In this document: piece after piece, positions 6,600-12,607 of the stretch | Layout of the letters: each line of letters opens with the position of its first letter | Numbering within the stretch: the first letter of the stretch is position 1 | DNA from: Candidatus Aenigmatarchaeota archaeon | Lineage (GTDB): Archaea > Aenigmatarchaeota > Aenigmatarchaeia > GW2011-AR5 | DNA length: 16,641 nucleotides | NCBI GenBank assembly: GCA_016202845.1 | Contig: JACQNW010000115.1 | Location: forward strand, 1 to 16,641 | Reading direction: 5' to 3' | Notes under the pieces: generated by a model | Seen by the model: the letters and a program-made list of their open reading frames with translations, nothing else | Database searches by the model: none | What the model was told of the DNA's origin: nothing | Program-made: the position numbers and the translations under genes

Positions 6600-7916
6600 A
6601 TGGAAAAAGGCAAATGCAGACTTAGGTCTCTGCAGTTTTTAGCAATTGCCATCTCATTTTTAATGGCCATAGTCGTCTTCCCTCCATCATATTTTCTGGG
6701 CGGAAACGCTGTTCATGCGCAAACATGTGTAAAATCCACTGACCCCACGACTGGCTTGCCTGTTGTTATTGGTACTTGCATAGATACAGGCAAATTATGT
6801 GTTGATGATAGTAATTGTGTGACTACTATACCGACTGCGCCTCCGCCATCATCGCCCGCTACTAAATCTTCAACGCCTGACTTTACCCAATGTCTAAACA
6901 GAATCTGTGGTGGCGCAATTCCTGGCAAATCATGTTCAGCAAATACTGATTGTATCGGAGGCACAGCCACCACAACTACTGCACAGAATAATGTAGATGC
7001 TAAATTAGCAGTTCTCGCAGTTGGAGCAGCTGCTATAGCTTTGGTAGCAGCTTATACTTTTACGCTTCCTGCAACAACAAAGGCAGGCGATTGGAGTGAT
7101 CCGAGAGCGATAGGCAAGGTGCCAGTAAGAAAAAACCCTTATCTTTGCGAACGCCCTGGAAATTATACATTAAGCGCAAAGCTTGACACAACAAATGCAG
7201 TTTCTCTTGAATCAGGCAAACCTCTTTACACTAGTGGGTCCAGGGTGACTGTTAATGGAGAAGTTGAAGCTCTATCAGCAACATGCAGCGGCCTGGAGCT
7301 GAATTGCAGTGAGCAAAGAGTGCAGGTTTGCAAGGTTGACAGGATTTTCATGGGCTATGAACTGAAGTATCAAGACTGCCCAAAAGGATTTACACAGCTC
7401 CATGCAGAAGGGGCTAGAAAAGAAAGAAGCGTTCTTGGAATTGTTTTGCTTGTGGTATCGCTGGTTGCTGCTGTTTTCACAGCAAGCGCAGCACTTGGCG
7501 TGTTAGGGACTACAATAGGGGGATTAACCGCTGCTAAAGCTGCGGCGATAGCAACTCTTGTAGGAACTGCTTCGTCTATAGGCTCTGGCATTGCTGCAAA
7601 CAGTGTTGCAAATTCCATAGACAACAAGCCATGCTTCAATGTCTGCGGCAAGGATTACAAGTCGCATGACCCTTCAAATCCATTCTGCGATAAAGGCGGC
7701 CCTGTTCTCGGCTATAAAGCTGTAGAATACTCGTGCAGCCAGGCGTCATGCGGCCCTGCTCGCTCTAAGAAAGTTTCTATTGATGTTAAATCAGGCGAAG
7801 GCTCCCGCATCCAGAGGGCGGACACGTCAACAGATGCTCTCGGCAGCTTTAGTTATACATTCAATGCCCCGCCGCAGGACGGCGACTTCTTTGTTTTCGT
7901 GAAAGTGCCGAAATAA
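6600..7916 (+). CDS. Secreted/membrane Cys-rich protein sharing a module with the 1197-aa protein
   Basis: This 438-aa protein has a signal peptide (about 1-40, ending VHA-QT). Two short Cys motifs follow (GKLCVDDSNC at 64-73, GKSCSANTDC at 109-118), then a Thr-rich linker and an Ala-rich hydrophobic segment at 135-157. Next is a domain with Cys at 183, 229, 236, 244 and 260, a long hydrophobic hairpin at about 279-337, the motif CFNVCGKDY at 345-353 with C363, and an Ig-like strand-rich tail at about 388-438. The five-Cys domain, the CFxVCGK motif and the tail match residues 840-1170 of the protein at 12608, with identical Cys spacing. It is probably a surface component working with that protein. 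I know of no named family. Topology is unclear because the number of membrane segments differs between the two. Confidence 0.85.
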   Translation: MEKGKCRLRSLQFLAIAISFLMAIVVFPPSYFLGGNAVHAQTCVKSTDPTTGLPVVIGTCIDTGKLCVDDSNCVTTIPTAPPPSSPATKSSTPDFTQCLNRICGGAIPGKSCSANTDCIGGTATTTTAQNNVDAKLAVLAVGAAAIALVAAYTFTLPATTKAGDWSDPRAIGKVPVRKNPYLCERPGNYTLSAKLDTTNAVSLESGKPLYTSGSRVTVNGEVEALSATCSGLELNCSEQRVQVCKVDRIFMGYELKYQDCPKGFTQLHAEGARKERSVLGIVLLVVSLVAAVFTASAALGVLGTTIGGLTAAKAAAIATLVGTASSIGSGIAANSVANSIDNKPCFNVCGKDYKSHDPSNPFCDKGGPVLGYKAVEYSCSQASCGPARSKKVSIDVKSGEGSRIQRADTSTDALGSFSYTFNAPPQDGDFFVFVKVPK

Positions 7917-7919
7917 GTC

Positions 7920-7927
7920 TTTAAATA
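7920..7927 (+). promoter_or_regulatory. TATA box for the MazEF-like pair
   Basis: TTTAAATA about 39 bases before ATG 7963, predicting a 13-base leader that begins at the AGGTGG ribosome binding site (7951-7956). Three bases separate it from the stop of the 438-aa gene. Confidence 0.6.
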
Positions 7928-7962
7928 TATAATAGTCTATAGAGTGCTATAGGTGGCATATA

Positions 7963-8217
7963 ATGTCAAGGAAGATTGACGCTAATGCGTCTGTTCGCTC
8001 AACTACTATTCAACTAGATAAAAAGGTTGTAAAAGAGCTTAAAGAAATTAAAGCGTATCCAGAGCAAACTTACAGTGCTCTAATAGAAAAAATGATAAAA
8101 ACTTTCAAGTCTGTCAATGAAAGAAACCAGTATGATAAATATTTGTATTTTATACAGAAGCAAAAAATGAAAGAGATCTGGGATAACAAAGAAGATGAGG
8201 CCTGGGAAAATGTTTGA
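7963..8217 (+). CDS. MazE-position antitoxin, ribbon-helix-helix type
   Basis: This 84-aa protein has a short strand followed by two helices (STTIQLDKKVVKELKEI, then TYSALIEKMIKTFK), as expected of a ribbon-helix-helix DNA-binding antitoxin. The C-terminus is charged and helical (KQKMKEIWDNKEDEAWENV) and could block the toxin. It precedes a MazF/PemK-like toxin gene and overlaps it by eight bases, the usual antitoxin-first order. The start has AGGTGG six bases upstream. It should repress its own promoter at 7920, by analogy with the family. No operator dyad is obvious to me. Confidence 0.8.
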   Translation: MSRKIDANASVRSTTIQLDKKVVKELKEIKAYPEQTYSALIEKMIKTFKSVNERNQYDKYLYFIQKQKMKEIWDNKEDEAWENV

Positions 8218-8536
8218 ATCTGGTGATGTTGTTCTTGCTCAAATTCAATTCACAGACACATTCGAAGTAAAAAAAAGGCCTGCCGTAGTTCTTTTCGAAG
8301 AATTTGATAATGTCGTTGTAGCGGGTATTACAAGCAACATGTCAATGAAAGGCATACAATTGACAAGAAAAGACGGTGCTGTAAGGGATAGCATTATAAA
8401 AACAAATTACATTTTCACTATATCAGAAATGGCCATTAAGGAAAAACTCTTTCAGCTAAATAAGCAAAAAAGGGAAGAACTTTACAACGAATTGGTTAAA
8501 AAATTATCTGACCTCAGAAACCGACATAATGCGTAA
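8210..8536 (+). CDS. MazF/PemK-like mRNA interferase toxin
   Basis: From ATG 8210 the product is 108 aa and begins MFESGDVVLAQIQFTD, the usual PemK/MazF opening. It continues with KKRPAVVLFEE (a conserved Arg-Pro and strand), VVVAGITSNM (the ITS element), IQLTRKDGAVRDSIIKTNYIFTI, and a C-terminal helix. These are the landmarks of the SH3-like endoribonuclease fold that cleaves RNA at short sites; the cut site is unknown. An in-frame ATG at 8195 would add five residues, but the family's opening favours 8210. The gene overlaps the antitoxin by eight bases. Its end is 20 bases from the convergent hepT. Confidence 0.85.
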   Translation: MFESGDVVLAQIQFTDTFEVKKRPAVVLFEEFDNVVVAGITSNMSMKGIQLTRKDGAVRDSIIKTNYIFTISEMAIKEKLFQLNKQKREELYNELVKKLSDLRNRHNA

Positions 8537-8556
8537 AGATTAAGTGTAGCAAGAAG

Positions 8557-8991
8557 TCATTTAATTTTGCTGACTGCTTTTGCAATATAGCGCGCAAATT
8601 TGTCAAAATCGTCTATTTCTTTGAGGTGTTCGTAAAGTTTTTCTATGTCAACTTCGTCATAGTGATGCACAAGTACGTTCCTGAAACCGCCGGCAGGCGC
8701 AAACTTTTTGGCAAATTTTTCCGGCAGTATATCATGTTTGCCCAGTATCAAAAATATATCCTTATTTTCAATCGGTTTTTCATATCCAAAATATGAAATC
8801 AAAATCTCGCCAATATCCATGCATGCTTCTATTGCAATCTGAAAATTTCTTTCAAGTATGCTTTGCAAATCATGTTTATGCTCCAGTTCTTTAAGTGTTA
8901 TGTTGCGCTCCTTGTACATGCGTGCGTAGCATTTCTCAATAGTTTCAGTTTTCGCAGATATTTTCCTTTTAATGCTTTCTTTATCCAACAT
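8557..8991 (-). CDS. hepT: HepT-like HEPN toxin (DUF86)
   Basis: This 144-aa helical protein carries the HEPN ribonuclease motif Rx4HxY as RNVLVHHY (R104, H109, Y111), placed in the C-terminal third as in HepT/DUF86 proteins. In the characterised HepT-MntA systems the toxin is an RNase silenced when MntA adds AMP to the Tyr of this motif; the Tyr is present here. The gene overlaps the end of the upstream mntA-like gene by 11 bases and shares its promoter. The product is full length for the family and looks active. Confidence 0.9.
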   Translation of the reverse strand: MLDKESIKRKISAKTETIEKCYARMYKERNITLKELEHKHDLQSILERNFQIAIEACMDIGEILISYFGYEKPIENKDIFLILGKHDILPEKFAKKFAPAGGFRNVLVHHYDEVDIEKLYEHLKEIDDFDKFARYIAKAVSKIK

Positions 8992-9415
8992 TTAACCCAC
9001 GCTCCGCTACCCTTTTTATAGCATATTCTGCATGCCTGTCATAATAAAATTTCCTGTCCAGAAATATAGACATTATTCTTGCTTCAAGCTCCACCTTTGT
9101 CTTTATGTCGCCAAACAAGAATATCCCGTATTTTATTATCTCAAAATTAAGCATGGGCGATGCATTGTTCATTATAACAACATCAACAAACATTTTCTTC
9201 CTGTATGCGCCACTGGCACGGTCAACTGCAGTTATAGCATTAAGGTGAATTTTATGTGTGTTTGCAGGCAGTTTTTCATCCATATATATTCCGACATCTA
9301 TATCGCTCAGCCTGGTCATGGTGCCTTTGGCGGCAGAGCCGAACAAGTAAGCGGCCTTTACGCCCTTTATCTTTTGCAACTCTTTGGCAATCTTGCCGGC
9401 AATTTTGTTTGCCAT
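8981..9415 (-). CDS. mntA: MntA-like nucleotidyltransferase antitoxin
   Basis: This 144-aa minimal nucleotidyltransferase has the GSx10DxD signature: G26-S27 and D38/D40, with a third acidic residue at D78 (FVDVVIM). In the studied pairs it silences HepT by AMPylating the toxin's Tyr. ATG 9415 gives MANKIAGKIAKELQ, the normal distance to the GS motif. An in-frame ATG at 9448 would add a hydrophobic stretch (MLFILLQQAIF) that does not fit a cytoplasmic enzyme. A TATA-like box at 9437-9444 about 26 bases upstream supports a leaderless 9415 start. It overlaps hepT by 11 bases and is transcribed first. Confidence 0.88.
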   Translation of the reverse strand: MANKIAGKIAKELQKIKGVKAAYLFGSAAKGTMTRLSDIDVGIYMDEKLPANTHKIHLNAITAVDRASGAYRKKMFVDVVIMNNASPMLNFEIIKYGIFLFGDIKTKVELEARIMSIFLDRKFYYDRHAEYAIKRVAERGLNVG

Positions 9416-9436
9416 AAAAATAGCTTGTTGCAACAG

Positions 9437-9444
9437 AATAAAAA
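9437..9444 (-). promoter_or_regulatory. TATA-like box for mntA-hepT
   Basis: TTTTTATT on the minus strand, centred about 26 bases before ATG 9415, weaker than the other boxes. It supports the shorter mntA start. Confidence 0.4.
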
Positions 9445-9473
9445 GCATCTTGCAGCGAAAAACCCCTTAAAAA

Positions 9474-9483
9474 TTTATTAATA
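9474..9483 (+). promoter_or_regulatory. TATA box for the 678-aa secreted protein
   Basis: TTTATTAATA centred about 28 bases before ATG 9507. No comparable box precedes ATG 9483 at the right distance, so this element favours 9507. Confidence 0.5.
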
Positions 9484-9506
9484 TGACCCGGCCACAAATA
9501 GAAAAC

Positions 9507-11543
9507 ATGAAATGGATTGCAATATTAGTTCTGACTTTATTGATTTTCTCTACAGGCGTTTTTAGTCAGGAAATAAATGTAAATCAGCCGTGCGAATGGA
9601 ACACTATTGTATGTTTTAACTCGGATTTATTTTATTGTAGCGGATCATGGTATGTTTTTGGAGATCCATCCTGGCAAAAGACTAATGCCTACTCTTCAAC
9701 TGAGCAATGCAAAGTTGAATGCCGTAATTTAGGATCAAGGTGTCTGACACCTGCATCATTGGATGATCCCACGCCTACTAAAGGCGAAACAGAATGTTCT
9801 AAATTAGATGGCAAGCATGTTTTATATGAAGCTGAAATTGAACCGGATACAGTCGATGGAACAATATTTTTGTCATCACCTAAAACACAGTTAGGCACTG
9901 TAATAAACATTATGCCAGTTTATAGGCAGGGTGATATTGTTAATACAAAAATTTATGGTTTTTTTAACAAACAGATGAGAAGATGTTACGGTAAATGGAC
10001 AACTAGTGACAACGATTTAATAACTGGTTGGGCTCTTATTGATTTAGATAAACAGTTTGCATCAAATGATATAGCCGTAGAAACAGATGTAGCATTTTGT
10101 GAAAATCTTAATGGGAAATATTTTACAAAAACTCTAAAGATAGACGGCGGCTTTAATGCTCCTTATTATACAACAGAAATAAATTCTGCAATACAAATAG
10201 TTGACCCGCCTGTAGGACTGCAAGGTAAAGTATTTCATGATGTATCATCCATTTCTCTATACTTATCAGGGACAATAAGCTATACTTCAAATGTTGTTAA
10301 GTGTTATGGAAAGTTTCAAACAAATGAAGGACCAAAAGCTCACGGATATGTGTATATTGATTCAGGGAAAGAAAACGAGTTTGTAATATCGTCTCTAGAA
10401 GGTTCGCGCTATGATTTGCTGCAGAAAGCAGTCGCAGGCAGTATTGCAGCAGGGGCATTGCAATCTTTTGCCCAGAGCACAGATGTCCTGACATTTTACC
10501 CGGATCCCGCCACAATACCAGAAGTAGGTCTAGTTACTAAGCGTGCATGTTCATCATCTTATTCAAGACTTTACAAATGTACAATTGACCGTGCTGAAGT
10601 GTCTGATTCTGTTCCTGTTATAGGTCGTGATGACTATTTTGTTGCTCTTTGCAAGAATGGAGTGTGGGATAAAAGTGTTGATAGCCCTGATCTAATCAAT
10701 ACACACGAAGAATGCATGGAAAGGTGCAAAACAGATTCAGATTTTTCAGCAAATTGCGCAGAGCCGGAATTATATGCAGAATTTGAAGATAATGTTCTGG
10801 AAATTTCAATGAATGAAGACACACCTATCGACCAGATTCAAAACATAGTTATTAAAAAAGGGAGCGATGTTGTAAAGACTTGCACAGGATTTTTTTTATG
10901 TTTTTCTGAAACTCTGCCTGAAACTCAAGACACAGTCTATACAGTAGAAGCAACCCTGAAAGACAAAACAAAAATAACAGGCCAGATAACAAAGCCCAGC
11001 ACTCCGGAGGCATTGTGCAAAGCCAAGAAAGGACGCTGCGTATTACCAAACCTAAATTCTATCGCGCCTAATGCTGTATTCTCGAAAGAAGATTGCAAAG
11101 AGAACATGCTATGTTCTATCCCTAATAAAATGATTGGCAGTAATGGCAACGAGGCTGATAACTGTCAAAAAACATTATTGAAGACGTGGTGTGAAAACTA
11201 CAACAACGGCTATTGCGCGGAAACTCCGGAAGACTGCATACACCCGTTTGAAGTAGCACCGCAGATTCTTGGCGTTCTTATAAAAAATGAAGTTCAGGAT
11301 GCATATCCAGGGCGTTACTTGATTCTGACATTCTCGTTTTTGGACGAAGGCAACAGGTATAACGTGATAGGCGCTGATATGTTTGTACAGCACAACAATG
11401 AGCGCATAAATTTTAAAACGTTGGGCTGCAAGACTGAAGTCCTGAGGTTTTTATGCGAGTTCGGCATTGACATGATTAAATTGCCGTCGGGCACGGTCCG
11501 CCTGAATTACGAGGCTGAAATAGTTGAAAAAGGCCAGTCATAA
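9507..11543 (+). CDS. Secreted Cys-rich protein with internal duplication, 678 aa
   Basis: The protein begins with a signal peptide (MKWIAILVLTLLIFSTGVFSQ). ATG 9483 would add eight residues, but 9507 fits the TATA box better. About 30 Cys are spread along the chain, as in extracellular disulfide-bonded proteins. Two domains look duplicated, about 97-182 and 198-287: each starts with a Cys and LxGK and ends with CYGK(W/F)xT followed by a YIDSGK/LIDLDK strand. A later eight-Cys domain (about 504-577, CKAKKGRC to WCENYNNGYC) has the same Cys order as residues 553-615 of the protein at 12608. The tail (about 582-678) is a likely Ig-like beta domain. No C-terminal membrane anchor is seen, so it may be released or held by partners. 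Function unknown; the shared module implies a common apparatus. Confidence 0.85.
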   Translation: MKWIAILVLTLLIFSTGVFSQEINVNQPCEWNTIVCFNSDLFYCSGSWYVFGDPSWQKTNAYSSTEQCKVECRNLGSRCLTPASLDDPTPTKGETECSKLDGKHVLYEAEIEPDTVDGTIFLSSPKTQLGTVINIMPVYRQGDIVNTKIYGFFNKQMRRCYGKWTTSDNDLITGWALIDLDKQFASNDIAVETDVAFCENLNGKYFTKTLKIDGGFNAPYYTTEINSAIQIVDPPVGLQGKVFHDVSSISLYLSGTISYTSNVVKCYGKFQTNEGPKAHGYVYIDSGKENEFVISSLEGSRYDLLQKAVAGSIAAGALQSFAQSTDVLTFYPDPATIPEVGLVTKRACSSSYSRLYKCTIDRAEVSDSVPVIGRDDYFVALCKNGVWDKSVDSPDLINTHEECMERCKTDSDFSANCAEPELYAEFEDNVLEISMNEDTPIDQIQNIVIKKGSDVVKTCTGFFLCFSETLPETQDTVYTVEATLKDKTKITGQITKPSTPEALCKAKKGRCVLPNLNSIAPNAVFSKEDCKENMLCSIPNKMIGSNGNEADNCQKTLLKTWCENYNNGYCAETPEDCIHPFEVAPQILGVLIKNEVQDAYPGRYLILTFSFLDEGNRYNVIGADMFVQHNNERINFKTLGCKTEVLRFLCEFGIDMIKLPSGTVRLNYEAEIVEKGQS

Positions 11544-11546
11544 AGC

Positions 11547-11554
11547 TTTATAAA
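11547..11554 (+). promoter_or_regulatory. TATA box for the 302-aa lipoprotein
   Basis: TTTATAAA, four bases after the previous stop and about 27 bases before ATG 11577, consistent with a leaderless start. Confidence 0.65.
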
Positions 11555-11576
11555 GATTAAGTGCCACTAGTTGATA

Positions 11577-12485
11577 ATGACAAAGAAACTTCTGCCTGTT
11601 GCGGCTCTGGTTTTGGCTGCCTGTGGCGCGCAGAAAGCGCAGGATGCGCCTGATCTTACATTTAACATGGCTTATGCCGAGCCGAAGCTTGCAGAGTGCG
11701 AGGCAGACCTGGACGGAGAGCATGTGGCTGTTTACAGGAATGGAAACGACAGGTCTCTGGTTATAACCAAAAATGGCAGGACAGAAGAGTACGAAGTAAA
11801 CGCTGAAACTGCCAATGGGTTCAGAAGGCATCATCGTGGCACAAATATTACGCTTCCTTTTTGGCACATCGCAAAAAACTATGCATGCGAAGGGCTTCGC
11901 AAAGTCTGGTTTGCAGGTGGCGAAGCTGTTGCTTTCGGTTATGAGTTTACAGGAAACCAAGATTCTGAGGCGGCAGAAGCCGCCAAAGCATATTTTGGCG
12001 GAAGTCCTGTAGTTTCATTGGTTTTACGCGGAAAACCCTCTGCGACCTATACATTTGCAGGCGCCCTCGTTGATTTTGACGGCGACGGTGCCACGGAGAT
12101 TTTCAATTTTATAAAAAAAGACGACGGATACTGGGCAGTCCAGGGCTGGAACGGCAGGAAGCCTTCGGAAGTGTCGCATAGCAGTGACATGGTTGAAAGA
12201 AAGCCTGAAATAGAGAAAAGGCTGGTTGATGAAGCCCTGGCAGTCAATAGTGGGGCGGATTTGAGCCTGGAAAAATATCCGCTGCTTGGCTCATTGGTCG
12301 CCGCAATGCCTGGCATGGAATCCGCGCTTATAAGCGATCTTGCGCGCTATCCAGATGTCATCGAGCCTCGCCAGACAAAAAGGGTGAATCCCAACGGGAC
12401 AATCACAGTAAGCGGCTCGATAGAAATAGATTTGCACAAGCTTGTAGAAGAGACCCAGAAAAAAGGCAAAGTAAATAATTTTTAA
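11577..12485 (+). CDS. Lipoprotein, 302 aa, sharing a GSIEIDL motif with the 1197-aa protein
   Basis: The N-terminus MTKKLLPVAALVLAAC is a short lipoprotein signal with lipobox LAAC and the lipid-modified Cys at residue 16. ATG 11577 is chosen over the in-frame TTG at 11571 because it gives a standard signal and correct spacing to the TATA box. The body is beta-rich, with VDFDGDGATEIFNF near residue 165, an Asp-rich loop like those of FG-GAP or VCBS calcium-binding repeats. The C-terminus has VSGSIEIDLHKLVEE (about 278-292), closely matching VTGSIEIDLVALA at residues 33-45 of the next protein. It may be the membrane-tethered partner of that protein. I know of no named family. Confidence 0.82.
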   Translation: MTKKLLPVAALVLAACGAQKAQDAPDLTFNMAYAEPKLAECEADLDGEHVAVYRNGNDRSLVITKNGRTEEYEVNAETANGFRRHHRGTNITLPFWHIAKNYACEGLRKVWFAGGEAVAFGYEFTGNQDSEAAEAAKAYFGGSPVVSLVLRGKPSATYTFAGALVDFDGDGATEIFNFIKKDDGYWAVQGWNGRKPSEVSHSSDMVERKPEIEKRLVDEALAVNSGADLSLEKYPLLGSLVAAMPGMESALISDLARYPDVIEPRQTKRVNPNGTITVSGSIEIDLHKLVEETQKKGKVNNF

Positions 12486-12569
12486 ACACTTGATATATTT
12501 TGGTTCACTTATACAGAACAACAAATCTTTCGGAAGTGCTGAATATGCTTCTAAAAACTCAAAAAATAT

Positions 12570-12577
12570 TTTATATA
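12570..12577 (+). promoter_or_regulatory. TATA box for the 1197-aa protein
   Basis: TTTATATA centred about 35 bases before ATG 12608, predicting a leader of about 9 bases without a clear ribosome binding site. It lies in the 122-base gap after the lipoprotein gene, where I see nothing else. Confidence 0.6.
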
Positions 12578-12607
12578 CCACCCTCAACCAAATAGTTCTA
12601 GAGAACC

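Noticed and set aside
6457..6642. 61-aa plus-strand open frame between the 66-aa and 438-aa genes
   Set aside because: It overlaps both genes in another frame, crosses the TATA box at 6571-6580, and has no ribosome binding site.
9416..9448. N-terminal extension of the MntA-like protein to ATG 9448
   Set aside because: The added residues are hydrophobic and place the GS motif too far from the N-terminus; a TATA-like box fits 9415.
9032..9481. 149-aa plus-strand open frame across the mntA-hepT region
   Set aside because: It runs antisense to the MntA-like gene, which has complete catalytic motifs; its translation shows no recognisable domain.
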